Positions 10,187 to 22,200 are shown, numbered from the stretch's first letter. The stretch is DNA of 64,000 nt from Euryodendron excelsum (GCA_033060915.1 CM065381.1:31009336-31073335); one strand, 5' to 3'. The notes: generated by a model from the sequence alone, not told the origin. Program-made: numbers and translations.

Positions 10187-10920
10187 ACTAGCACTCCGTC
10201 TGGCGAAACACTGCTCCTCTAGGGAAGTCCAAGACTAATTTTTGATACTTTCTAAACCGGCACTCCATCTGGCGAAACGCTGCTCCTCTAGGGACATCCA
10301 AGGTTGACTGCTGATACCTCTTGATCTGGAGAAATGCTGCTCCATTGGGGAAGTCCAAGGTTGACTGCTGATACATCTTGAACCGGCACTCCATCTGGCG
10401 AAACGCTGCTCCACTGGGGAAGTCCAAGGTTAACTGTTGATACATTTTGAACCGACACTCTGTCTGGCGAAACGCTGCTCCACTGAGGAAGTCTAAGGTT
10501 GACTGCTGATACATCTTGAACTGACACTCCATCTAGCGAAATGCTGCTCCACTGGGGAAGTCTAAGGTTGACTGCTGATACCTCTTGAACCGGCACTCCA
10601 TCTGGCGATACGCTACTCCACTGGGGAAATCTAAGGTTGACTACTGATACCTCTTGAACCAGCACTCCGTCGGGCGAAACGCTACTCCACTGGGGAAGTC
10701 CAAGGTTAACTGCTGATACCTCTTGCACCGGCACTCCGTTTGGCAAAACGCTGCTCCACTGGGGAAGTCCAAGGTTGACTGCTGATACCTCTTGAACCGG
10801 CACTCCGTCTGGCGAAACACTGCTCCACTGGGGCAGTCTAAGGTTGACTGCTGATACATCTTGAACCGACACTCCGTCTGGTGAAACGCTGCTCCACTGG
10901 GGAAGTCCAAGGTTGGTTGG
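10187..10920 (-). repeat. 69-bp minisatellite in the variable slot of element B
   Basis: About ten to eleven units; CACTCC boxes at 10387, 10456, 10525, 10594 and 10663 give an exact 69-bp period. Because 69 is a multiple of three and the unit lacks stops, frames of over 200 codons with a 23-residue repeat are open in more than one frame. No start context or non-repeat domain supports a gene. Element C has about three related units at 38450-38670 in the same place before its PPT. Confidence 0.88.
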
Positions 10921-13560
10921 GGAGGTCAAGGGTGGGCCATTGCCCCATTCCTTGCTTTTTGTCGGCTAGGGAAGTCTGAACTTGCTGAGGTGTATGCCAA
11001 TGTTTGAAATGTCTAAGATTACTTGATTGTAGGATGGCTTTTTAGCTCCATTTTGTACTTTACCTTGTTCCTTATTTCCTATTTGGGAGAGAGAGAAAGA
11101 CATAGGGTGAGTTTTATATAAAAATAAATTAAAAATGCCATGGTAAAGGGTGAATGCATGTCATATATATATATATATATTTCATAACTGCATATGGGAT
11201 TAAATGCATGATCTATTTTTATGAATGCGCATAGTTTAGATAAGAATATAATTGAATGCGTATCGTACTTTTTATAACTGCACAGGTTCACGCAGAAGTG
11301 GAATTGAATGCATGCACATGTAGGAATGGAATTGATGCAATGTCCCCTTTTTTTGTGATAAATGCACGGATTTATGCAAGAATTGAATTGAATGTACGAC
11401 CTACTTCCTTACAAATGAACAGGTTCATACAGGAGTGCAGTTGAATGCATGAATAGATACACACTACACAAGAATCCAAATGGATGTACAGGTTATACAT
11501 GTCATGGATGTATCAGTATTACATGTGTATAAACTATTTACAAAGAAAGCCCCAGGATTGCCCTTGGGCCCATACTCTCAGGATTCTGTTCAATCTCAAG
11601 ATTCTGCCCCATTTAGTTTTGTCCCATTCATATCGGGGTGTGATAACATTTGCACCATTCTCCAAGGATCTTAACCTTTTGGTTTGCTATCTTATCCCTA
11701 CTTTCTACAGGGTTGCTGTTTGGGGTTTTTCTGATCTCACTTGGTTTTCTTTCTCAGATCTCCAAAATGCCACCATGGCTCGAGCGACAACTTGCATGCC
11801 CTTTGTAGAGCGATAAACAACTAAGCCCTCAATCTGAGAAGACTTCTTTTAGGACCGTAATGTAGGCTGGGTTTAGGGGTTGTAAGAAATAAAGGGATAT
11901 TTAGGCTCAAAGATCTTCTTTTAGTGGGTTGTTTAAACCGAAACCATCTGTGCACATCGTAGAGCATGAGATTGCCCCATGCATTTCCTTCCAATTCTCC
12001 TCTCTCACCCTACTGGTCTTGGTATTGTTCAGGCTTATTTGGACTAAGCAATTTTTTCTGATCAGAGAGGACTTTAATTTGGACCGTAACGTAGGCTAGG
12101 TTAAGGGGTTTATGAATGAAAAGGATGTGCAGGCTCAAATTTGATGTTGTTTCTTGTAGGGTTTAGATCCACACCATCCTTAGTCGGTCTTCCAGCGGGG
12201 TTTCGTCCCCTAATATCCTCCTCTAGTTTCAGCAACATGTCTGACTCATTTAGATCAAGCAATCCTTTTCAATCGGAGAGGACTTTAACAGGGTCGTAAT
12301 GTAGGCCACAGTTTCGGGTTTTTACAAGAAAGGGTAAAGGCTTAAACCTATTACTTCTACTTGGTGGCTTTGTTACCTAGGATCACCTTTGAACTTTCTT
12401 GTAACTTTTGACCTTTTAAGTCTGACACTTGCCCCTTTTCTTTTTTCTTTTTTTTTTTTTTTTCTTTTTTTCTTTTCTCTTGACTTCCAGCTTTATAGCA
12501 CAACATGGTTCTTTTTCAGTCTTTCCTCTGATATGTTTCTTTTTTTTTTTCTTCCTTTCTTATTGCTTTTGACGAGACAAAAATTTCTACAACTTCTTTC
12601 TCTCAGATCCTTTCCTTAGAATTTCGATTTAACCCATTATGGATGGTCATCCCTAGGTTGGGGTGTTTTCTGAAAGGAAAGGTAACCGGCTCAATAGGTT
12701 TGACAAAGGTCGCTTTTAACTGCATGGGAAATGAAATGAGGGTCTTTCTTCATTTTGAACAAGATTGCTTGATCCATAGAGCCTTCACGTTACTTCAGCT
12801 TGATGGTTGATGACGTTCTCTGCCAGATCTTCTACTTCCTGACTACCCCAGTATGGGGGGATGGTTTTGGATCGGGGTTGACAAAAAGAAAACTTCCGCT
12901 TCTTGCGAGGCACTAGTGGTTTAAGCAAAGGGAATATTTTTTGTGTATGTTAATAGAATTGAGGGCCTCTAATCATTTCAAATTGAATTGCTTAGTCCAT
13001 AAAGTCTTTGTACAAAATTTAGACAATATTTCTAGGGATGATGTGTTTCGGCCAGTGAATCCCTACATATTCTATCGAATCAACTACTCTGTGCTTACCC
13101 TGGTGTGGGGGATGGTTATTGGTTTGGGGACATCTGAATAAAAATCAGTTACGGCTCTAGTGGGCTGAGCAAGGGGTAGTGTTTATTTAGGATAAATAGA
13201 ACAATGGCTTCTCATCATTTTGGGGACTCGGCTACCCATCGCCTAGCCAGGATATCATGCAAGTGTCGCCTTTTCAATAGAATTCACACTTCTTTATCGA
13301 GATTGCTTTCCTCCTATCTCTCACTCTCTCTCTCAGTCTCTCAAAGGTTTTCACCCTTTTTAAATGGGTTGCCCATGCTATCCTATCCTTTAAATCGAGT
13401 CATTTACCAAAATGGGGAAGAATTCCTAAAGGTAATAATCGTCCACAAGAGTATGAGACAAAAGGGATGAACTAGAAACTACACCTTTTCATTTAGAAAT
13501 GATTACATGGCATGCAATGTTTATTTAAAGAAAACATGTGAGAAATAGAGAGATGAAAAG
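10921..13560 (-). other. Conserved non-coding block of element B
   Basis: About 2.5 kb between the slot and gag, shared with A (22200-24750), C (34480-36180) and F (57830-59790). Three diverged units near 11831, 12055 and 12270 (about 220 bases apart) each contain GGACCGTAATGTAGGC-like boxes; a second duplicated pair lies at about 12640-12930 and 12950-13250 with CTACCCCAGTGTGGGG-like boxes. Poly-T runs sit at 12440-12480 and 12538-12551. No long conserved frame, no pol motifs. It takes the place where pol should be. Confidence 0.7.
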
Positions 13561-13680
13561 AAAACAGACGAATTTTATGGAAACTTCCCTTTTTATTACA
13601 CTTTGGAAAAAGCCCTTCAGAGAGGTCCTAGAATCACACCAATTTCTTTTATGCTTCATCGTGTGGTTCCTCCCCTAGGT

Positions 13681-15034
13681 GATGATGATTCCAGCGTCGA
13701 TCAAATCTTGTATCTTGTGCTTCAAGAAGAGACAATGCTCAGTGTCATGCCCCTATCTTCCAGAATGGTACTCACAAACAAGGGTCGGGTCAAAAATAGG
13801 GGATAAAGGATTTGACAACGGTGGAGCAGGTATGGGGGTCAAAAGGTTGGCTTGTAAGAGGTCATGATAAGCCTTTGTTTGAGTGCAAGTTAGAAGGGAA
13901 AAGGCACGACGTCGGCGGGCCTTCTTATTGGGGTTGAGATGTTGTTGGGCTGTGATGGGCCCGGAAGTAGGTGCTTGAGTAGCCACGGGGGTTTGAGATT
14001 GGTGTTGGGGGTGACATTGCGGTTGTTGAGCGAGCAAGATGGCAGACACTTCTTCCTCCTTTCGACCCATTTCCGATGATGTGGGCGCCTTCCTTGCTAA
14101 GCTTGCAGAAACTTGTTTAGCATAGGGGTCAACGATCCTTCCAGTTTTTAGGCTATTTTCTATCATCTCCCCTTGCATGATACTCAGAAAAGTTTCTCCC
14201 AACACTCATGCAGAGCTTTTCGTAATATATGCCCGAGAAGGTGTGTACGAACAGTTGAACATATTCCTTATCTTCTAAAGGAGGATTGACTTGTGCTGCT
14301 GCTTCTCTCCATCTAAGGGCATAACTTTTGAAACTTTCTTTCTCTCCCTTACTCATTGCCATCAAGGACCAATGGTCAGCAGTGAGGTCTATGTTGTGGC
14401 GATATTAGGCTTTAAATGCGTTGACCAACTCAATCCAAGTGGTGATCCTCTTTAGGTCTAGACGGGCAAACCACTGCAAAGTAGACCTAGTGAGACTATG
14501 TTGGAACAGTTGTATGAGGAGTTTCGGATCGTTGCCATAACCACTCAGTGCCCTGGCATATAGGCGAAGATGAGCGATAAGGTCACCAGTGCTGTCATAC
14601 CTCTGGAAGTCGGGCATTTTGAACTTAGCAGGTCTTGGGTGATTCGGAAAGAAGCAGAGCTCAATGTAGGAAATAGACCCATAACTGTCATGGCCATGGA
14701 GACTTCACAGTGAATCCTCTAGACCTTGGATTTTCAAACTGAGAGGATCTAGGGAAGTCTTCTGTACGGCATGTGAAAGCAACATAATGTCCTGTTCTTC
14801 AGTGTTGATGCCTTTGGCATCTTCCTTGTTCCTCCCAACATTGTCATATTGAAGCACGATCCTCGGGTTGGTGGGTTCAGGGTCTTTAGATGACGTCATG
14901 GATGTCGACGAGATTGTAGTAGTATCCTTTATGGCCAAGGTTTGGATAAGCTTAAACATCTCATCAATCGTACCCCTCATTTCATTAACCTTTTCTCGAA
15001 AGACTTGGGGTGACTCCTCAGGATTGGCAGCCAT
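13681..15034 (-). pseudogene. gag: gag pseudogene of element B
   Basis: Capsid and nucleocapsid precursor of a Ty3/Gypsy Tat-type element, broken. The start is the ATG at 15034, conserved in F as the sequence MAAN. Readable parts: N-terminal acidic region; MPDFQRYD...GD at about 14617; the Retrotrans_gag core with LQWFARLDL and YVQLFVHTF to about 14200; then a zinc-knuckle of the form CxxHx5HxxxxC at about 13755. Damage: TGA at 14705-14707, TAA at 14405-14407, a frameshift near 14180, and TAG at 13753-13755 inside the zinc knuckle. By comparison with F the TAA is CAA to TAA and the TGA is CGA to TGA, fitting cytosine deamination. After the knuckle the frame soon ends; no protease follows. No Gag can be made by this copy. 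Confidence 0.85.
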
Positions 15035-15123
15035 AAGTGAAGCTCTTGGCCGAGTGACAATGGGATCCCTAGGTGGATGCTGACTTTTCTTGTGAGCAAT
15101 GTTGACCCAAAGTAGGGTAATTG

Positions 15124-15160
15124 CTGTGAAAGAAACAGAAAGAAGTAGAAAAACAACGGT
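15124..15160 (-). other. Strong splice acceptor upstream of gag in element B
   Basis: On the minus strand a pyrimidine-rich run (TTCTTTCTGTTTCTTTCACAG) ends in CAG at 15124, about 90 bases before the gag ATG. F has an equivalent site ending at 61861. With the donor in the LTR at 19802/19803 this would define a leader intron of about 4.7 kb. Splicing is inferred only from sequence. Confidence 0.55.
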
Positions 15161-16576
15161 ATAAATCACAAGTTAGTTTTTGATTTTTCAAGAATTCTAT
15201 GCGATGCATGCCCTAAGGATACCCATACTCGAGAGGGAAGCTAATCATGATGTATTGGGCTCACTTTTGGAGATAGGGGGTTTGCCCCTGTATGCAGATA
15301 CCTTATCGTCAAGTAGGAACCTTCAACCATCCATGCATTCCTTCTCAAAAGTAAAGAAGTACATTGAATTTTAGGTTTAAGATACAAAAGAATTGAAATA
15401 CATTTTAATAAGGGGAGGGGGAACATTTTCCTTTGGACTTCCACCTATCTACTTTTATAAAGGGAAAACCTAAACTACTCTTAAGTCTTCGGATTCGCCT
15501 TCCTTGGATTTGATGTCGAGGAGGTCGCTAAGAGACCTTGTTGATTGATTGCCCCTTATCTTCTTGGCAACCCTATCTCTATGTGCATAGAGGGATTGGG
15601 GCCCCTCTTATGGAATGAATTGAGATGCATGCAATAAGCCCTTAGGGTTACATGGGAACCCTTAGGGTTTAGGTAGGTTTAATGCAAGGGGAGAGTGCCT
15701 TTGGTGCCACTCTCAATAGATTGATCATATGCATGAGAATGTAGTGACTTGAGTTACTTGGAACTCTTGTCTTGACATGGAATATTGAATGCATGAACAT
15801 GGGTATGCAAAGAGTATAAGGAGAGAGAATGCGATAGCAAGATAAACGTGCATGCATGAGCAGTTAAACAGGCATTATAACAGTATAAATACAGTCAATA
15901 TAACAGCAGGAATAGACAGGTATAAATGAAAGTAAGAGCAGTCGCCCTTTCCTCCGTGGTTTTGAAAATGGTGCTCGTGTCTTAAATCCGGCAGAGGATC
16001 GGCTATGCATGGTGTCTATATGAGTATGAGGTTGAGGGTTGACTAATGCGTCCTAAAATGGCTCGGTCCCCAGATCTTCAAACCTAGGTCCACTCCCCGA
16101 GGTAGTGCCATGATCGGTTGGTGATCTGAGCGGGGGAACCATCAAGAGGCTGTAGGCGAAGAAACTGACACAGCATCTTGCCCACAACTAATATACCGTT
16201 CCCCCTTTCTAACTAGAAAGGACATATCAGGGTAATAATGCAAGTATGCTGAATGCAAGTGCACATGCAGCGTGTGTGTGATTTTTAAAAGTGGAGGAAA
16301 GAGCCCAACAACTCTCATTCATCCTGTTCATCACATTCATGCATAGCAGTTAATAAAACTTAAGCAAAAAGCGCACCTACAAAACAAAGATGTAAGTGTT
16401 AGTATGAGGATGACAAACATAGTACAAGATAATATAAATGCATGTTTTTTTTTTTTAAAACAATTTTGGAAATTTAGTTTTGACAATTTAAAGTGAATAG
16501 GATTGAACCAAGTTAATTGTAGACTCTACATGGGTAAACGATAAAGAGACATGACTATGGCCTAACCCTCTAAGTA
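15161..16576 (-). other. Leader of element B (non-coding)
   Basis: Single-copy leader between PBS and gag, aligned to A 4015-5428. It holds the palindrome CCTTTCTAACTAGAAAGG at 16204-16221. I see no coding region. Confidence 0.7.
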
Positions 16577-16594
16577 TCCCCAGTGGAGTTGCCA
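16577..16594 (-). other. Primer-binding site of element B (tRNA-Arg)
   Basis: On the minus strand TGGCAACTCCACTGGGGA, two bases inside the LTR end. It matches 16 of 18 bases of the tRNA-Arg(ACG) complement; both mismatches are G to A on this strand (C to T on the other), i.e. deamination-type decay. Confidence 0.85.
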
Positions 16595-16596
16595 GT

Positions 16597-19500
16597 TGTC
16601 GCGCCCAGATTTTTCGCACTCGAGGAATACACACAGAAGTGGGAAAAATGATGTACTCTCTCATTAGAACTCACCCTCCTAGAAGAATGAGTGCGACTAG
16701 GTTTGAATTGAAAATAGATTTGAATAAAGGGCTTTTGGAAAAAGATTTGGAGTTACCACCTAACTTGATTAAGGTGAGTTAGGTCACCTAAAAACTAAGA
16801 ATAATCTGAAGACTACACTTAGGGTTTTTGGAAAACGATTTGATAATATCTCCTCAAGAGAGGGTTTTTTAGGAAAACAAGTTGTTTGGCAACCTTTGGA
16901 AAACATTTAGCCCTTTTTTTGAAAATAACTCCTTTTGGTCTTTGAAATCAGTGATCTAGGTTCAGAGGTTGGTTACGTGTAGGGAAGACGCACTAAGCCA
17001 TCACCCTCTGCCCTTTCGGTACCTACATGTCAATCTACCCTAGATTCATCTATGAGAGTCTTCAACTAACCATTGACCAATCCCATCCACTTTGAAAAAG
17101 AATGTTTGAAAGGAAACTAACATGATGCATGATATGCAAGTGCAATAGAAGAGAGTTGATTTAGAAATAGATTTGAAAAGAATTTGATTTGATTTGATTT
17201 GAAAAGAAAGAGATGGAAGTTTGAATTTGGAAATAAGATTTTGGAAATCGAAATTGAAGATTGAAAATAGAAATTTGAAATTGAAAGTTCAAAAATAGAT
17301 TGGAGACTTGAAAAGATTGTGAAATTAGAAATTTGAAAAAAGTTGTAGAATTTGAAATCTGAAAGTAGTTATGGAATTTGAAACTTGAAAGAAATTGTGA
17401 CCGCACCTACGAGGGTTGCCTACGTATCCTTTTGGAGGAATCAAGTCAGTCGTAGTTCGGACCGGAGTCCGATTGAAAAGAGATTGATTTGAAAGAAAGA
17501 GATTGAATTGGAAATTAGATTAGAAAATTGAGAGATTGAACTTAGAATAGAAGATTAAAAATTGGAATTTAGAATTCTGGAATTGAAGAGATTGGATTTT
17601 GATTTGAAAAGATAGAACTTGGAAGAAAGATTTAGACTTGTTTTAGAAAGATGGAGGTTTAGGAAACCTAGATTTAGGAAAGATAGGAGACCTAGGAAAG
17701 ACTTGAGATTTAGAAATATTTGACTCGAATGTTGGACTTGGAAGATTTGGAAAGATTGGATTTTAGGAAATATTCGAACTAGGAAAGGTCCGATTTAGGA
17801 AAGTTTCGAATTAGGAAAGTTTTATTTTTGGAAAGTTTTGGAATTAAGAAAATTTCAACTTAGGGAAGTTTCCAAATTAAGAAAGTTTCGAAATTAGGAA
17901 AGTTTTGAACTAGGAAAGTTTCAACTTAGGAAAGTTTTGAATTTGGAAAGTTTTCACTTTAGGAAAGTTTTGAAATAGGAAAGTATTGAATTTAGAAATG
18001 TTTTGAATTAGGAAAAGTTTAGTTTAAGAAGGGCTTAGAATTTAGAAAGTTTCAAGTTAAAAAAGTTTTGAATTTTGGAATGTTTTGAAAAAGGGAAGTT
18101 TTGAAAGTGGGAAAGTTTAGAAAACAAGGAAGTTTTGAAAATAAGAAAGTTTTAAGTTTTGAAAGCTTTGGATTTAGAAAGATTTGAAATTTAGAAAGTT
18201 TAAGATTTAGAAAGTTTTAGAGTTTTAGAAAATCTCGAGATTAAGAAAGGTTTGAGTTTAGGAAAAGTTTGAAAACTTAGATTTGAAAAGTTAAAATTTG
18301 AAAAGAGAGTAGAATTAGGAAATGGTTGAATTAGGAAAGATTTGAAAGGTGAGTTTTAAAATTTAGGAAAGATTTTTATGTTCAAGTTTTGGAAACTTAA
18401 GATTTTGGAAAGTTGAGAATTAGGAAGGATCTGAATTAGGAAAGATTTGGATTAGGAAGGAATTGGATTTGGTTTCTAAAAGAGAAAGTTTGAATTTTGT
18501 TTTCAAAAATGGAGAATTGGATTTGGTTTCCTAAACGAGAAGATTTGATTTGGTTTTCTAAAGGAAAGATAGGATTTGGCAAGGATTTGGAAAGGGAGAT
18601 TCTAGAAACCCTAGATTTGAACGTGTAGAATTTTAACGTAGAAAAGAGGTTTTGGAAATGTGTATAGTTTGGATATAGAAAACGAGAGATTTTGGAAACC
18701 TAAGTTCGAGGCAAAGTTTGAAAATCATGCTTTTGGAAAGAAAATTAGGGTTTCCTAATCATGGGTTCTATGGCTTGACTTGGGCTCTAAGGAAAGAGGA
18801 TTTTTGGAAAGTGCGTTTTTCGAAACGAAGGTTTTCTAGAAGGGAATCCTAGGGAGAAGTTTTTGGAAAGTGAATCTGAAGATAGAGTTTTTGGAAAAAG
18901 ATTTTAACAAGAAGGAGTTTTTGGAAAGTGTGTTTTTGGAAACGTAGATTTTAGAAGGAAAATCTTAGAGGCGAATTTCTAGAAGGGAGATTTTGGGAAG
19001 AGAGTTTTTGGAAAGATTTTTGGAGACAGTTTTTCTAGGAAAGAGATCTAGAGAACGTTTTTGGGAAGTGGATTTTGGGGAGAGCATTTTGGAAAGGAGT
19101 TGAAAAATGAGGTTTTGAAAAATAGATTTTTGGAGGGAGTTTTTGAAAACAACTATGGAAATGAGAGTTTTAGGAAAATACGTTGAAAAATAGATTTTTA
19201 GGAAGAGATTTTTGAAAGAGAGTTTTTAGAAGGTGTAAAAACGTCTCACTTTCCTAAAGCGATTCTAATCATAAGAGGGCTAGAACCACTTTAAGAAAGT
19301 GGTTTTGAAAACAACAAAGGTTGAAAATATGGACCATGTTGGTCACTTTACATGTAACACTTTCCTAAAGCAACCCTAGCCATGGAAAAGCTAGAATCAC
19401 CCTAGGATTGTGATTTTGAAAACACGTTTTGAAAAATAGATTTTGATCCAATTTTGGAAACAAGTTTGAAAACTATTTTGAAAACGAGATTGAAAACGAT

Positions 19501-21249
19501 TTTTAGAAGATGCATGATCATGATATGCACAATACAATTTTGGGGTCGTGAACATACAAGGTTAAGGCTTCACCACATAACCAAAGGGGCTAGACCCACG
19601 TGGTCTCCGATTAGTCTAAAGGAAAGCCCCCGACACGGTGCCCTCCGATAGTCTAATTCTACACATGGACCGGAAGTCCCCTTGTTTCAAGCATGCAAAA
19701 AAAGGGGGGGAAAGAGATAGGGGATTAAAATAAAGAAAACCCAAGTGAATTAGGAGAGAGGAGAGAGAGGGGGAAGTGCGGAAATTTAAATGGAGAACCT
19801 ACCTTGTATCTTGTTTATTTTGCACGCCTTGCTTTCTTTGGTCTTTGTCTTGAACTTTGCCTTCAATCTTCAAACTTTAGACTGCAACTCTTCAAGTCTT
19901 CGAAGGAGGGTTAAAGGTTAGTGTGTGAGTCTATAGGGGTGTCTATGAGTGTATAGGAGGCTAGGGTTTGGAAAACCTAGGAAAGCTAGGGTTTAGGGAG
20001 TGCACAAGCTCTGTATATTGAATTATATGATTTTTAGACTAAGTTTACGGACCTTTTCTACATTGGAGGAGGCTCTGTATTTATAAAGGTTGGACAACAC
20101 TGGCGCCTGTTGCAGTGGCGCCAGGTCAAACTTTACACTAGTGCCACTAGGAGTGGTGCCAGGCCATTTTTTGGCTTGGCGCCACTACTAGTGGCGCCAG
20201 CCATTTAGGAAATGTTTAAGGTCGGCAAGCAACATATCTTTGACTAGATTTGGGCGCTTGTACTAGTGACTACCATGTAATTTTTAGCCTGACTTCACTA
20301 GGAGTGACTTCGAAAAGTCCGGGAATGATTTGAAGGAGCCGGGAATAACACAGAAGGCTAGAAAAGAGCAGGAACACCTAAAATAGTGTCCCAAAGGTAT
20401 TTGACATGAAAAATGAGGATAGGATGTGTCGGAAGGGTTGACCGGGCCTTTAAGGGCAAAACAGTCAACCGAATTGGAAAGCTGTCGGGACGGACTCGTA
20501 CTGTCCTAGAAGAAGACTCAAAATTTGAAAACATTATTCAGAATGTTCCCAAAGGTTTCCGGCTTGGTTCCACGAGCCAGTGTGGTCAGAAAAGGAGACC
20601 GGCCCACTAGGGGCAAAACGGTCATTTTGTACCGGGTTTGCCGGAATTGACTCGGAATGATCCGGAAAGGTAAAGAAAGGTTTAGAACACTATAAAAAGT
20701 ATTCTCGGGAAGCTACCGGTTTGATACCCAGAGCCGGTGTGGTCGGAAAAGGAGACCGGCCCACGAGGGGCAAAACGGTCATTTTGTACCGGTTTTGCCG
20801 GAATTGACTTGGAATGATCCGGAAAGGCAAAGAAAGGTTTAGAACACTATAAAAAGTATTCTTGGGAAGTTACAGGTTTGATACCCAGAGCCGGTGTGGT
20901 CGGAAAAGGAAACCGGCCCACTAAGGGCAAAACGGTCATTTTGCATCGGGTTTGGCGAAACTGACTCGAAATTATCCGGAAAGGTAGAGGAAGGTTTAGA
21001 ATACCATATGAATTAATCTCAGAAGGTTACTGGTTTGATACCCAGAGTTTGTGTGGTTCCTGGGGTGTTCGAATGCCTAGGGACAAAACAGTCATTTAGC
21101 TTCAAGTGGGCCTTACGGGCCCGAGAAGCGACTGGTGGACTAAATTCAAGTCAAAAAGGTGGGCTTAGAGTCTAAATACGCATGTGATGTATGAAAGTGA
21201 GCTTGGTTAGCTCGGAGATTGCTGAGCGGGAAAAAATGGGGTGCTTACA
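16597..21249 (-). repeat. 5' LTR of element B
   Basis: 4,653 bp, minus strand TGTAAGCACCCC to GGGCGCGACA. Intact canonical ends. Promoter TATAAATA at 20078-20085 with the GGCGCC cluster just upstream (20095-20205) and telo-boxes downstream. A donor-like CAAG|GTAGGT lies at 19797-19806, about 275 bases past the TATA box. Three to four copies of the about 158-bp unit lie at 20460-21090. The stem CGGAC/GTCCG is at about 17458-17472. Confidence 0.9.
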
Positions 21250-21254
21250 CTTCT
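21250..21254. repeat. Target site duplication of element B, right copy (CTTCT)
   Basis: Identical to 5424-5428. Confidence 0.92.
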
Positions 21255-22200
21255 CATTTATTTTTGTCTTCTATCGTCGCCCTCCTTATTTCCAAGTACC
21301 AAGAGAACCGAAGACAAAAGCAAGGCAAGAAGGGGGTTTTTCTAAACCATTCATTTATTGTTATCATACTACTCACATGTTCACTTTTATTATGCTCATA
21401 CACCCATATCCATTCCATGACAAGAGTTCCAAGAAACTCAAGTTATTTCATTTTCATGCATTTAATCAACCGTAGAGAGAAAGGAGCAATCTAATCTCGT
21501 GTTAATCTAACCTACCAAAACTCTTTACGGTACTTAAACCCTAAGGATTCATGGCATGCATAGAACCATATCTAGAGAGAGGCCCAAATCTCTCTCAGTC
21601 CATGGAGGCGGGATTGCCCAAATAAGGAAACATCAACCGGCCCACACCGAAGAGGTATTGTATTGCATAATAGGGGCTAAACCCCACCTCCTAAATGGAC
21701 TTGTCACCATGCTAAGATTCCCTCAAAGAAGGGGCCTCCATAGGACATGCATCACATAGAACTTCCAACTCCACATGTTGACTGCATTCTATTTTTTTTC
21801 TTTTTCTTTTCCTATGTCATAGAGCACAACTGAATTCATGAAATCTTTCTAGTACCTCATCAGATTCAAGCTTATGGGCGGATAAGCCTAGTTGAAAGAA
21901 GAGGTTGACCTTACAACAGGGAGCAATAAGAACTAACCATTCATCAACAAGACGTTGCCTCCGCACCATGCCGCGACAACCACCATCCATGCAAAAGGAG
22001 GTTGCACCGTTTGCAAAGTCCTATTAGACCCGTGCATTGCTATTAAGAATCTCTTAACTTTCGAATGCATGCCAAACACTGCAAAAGATCTATCAATTAG
22101 CCCTCCGTCGTTTGGTGATACACCCGGAGAATGAAATACCAAAGCAGTCGACACAGTTTCAAGACCCTGTTAGGGGTTCTCATCAAGAGATCCACAAGAA
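21255..22200 (+). other. Element A: second, diverged copy of the leader in place of gag
   Basis: From about 21412 to 21760 the order of landmarks repeats that at 4796-5410: GACAAGAGTTCC, AACTCAAGT, CATGCAT, GAGAGAAAGG, AACCCTAAGG, CATGGCATGCAT, then GAGGCCCAAATCTCTCT, a GCGGGATTGCC-like stretch and GGACATGCAT. Element C has the same duplication. A pyrimidine-rich run ending TCATAG at 21822 is acceptor-like, as at the end of the B and F leaders. No gag is found; short frames here are not supported. Confidence 0.65.

Larger units (their letters stand above)
5429..21249 (-). mobile_element. Element B: complete non-autonomous Tat/Ogre-like LTR retrotransposon with gag remnant
   Basis: The most complete element: 15,821 bp, minus strand, nested in A. 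5' LTR 16597-21249, PBS 16577-16594, leader, gag pseudogene 13681-15034, conserved non-coding block, 69-bp array, PPT 9936-9952, 3' LTR 5429-9935. The 5-bp target duplication is exact. No protease, RT, RNase H or integrase motif is visible. A spot comparison of 120 aligned bases of the two LTRs (from 6001 and from 17165) shows three differences, so the insertion is fairly recent. Confidence 0.9.

Noticed and set aside
10187..10929. A 213-codon frame as a protein-coding gene
   Set aside because: Pure 69-bp tandem repeat, open in several frames; kept only as a low-interest finding.
12440..12560. Poly-T runs (also poly-A at 23221 and 34994) as LINE or SINE tails
   Set aside because: They lie at matching places in the conserved block of several elements, with no target duplication or retroposon body next to them.
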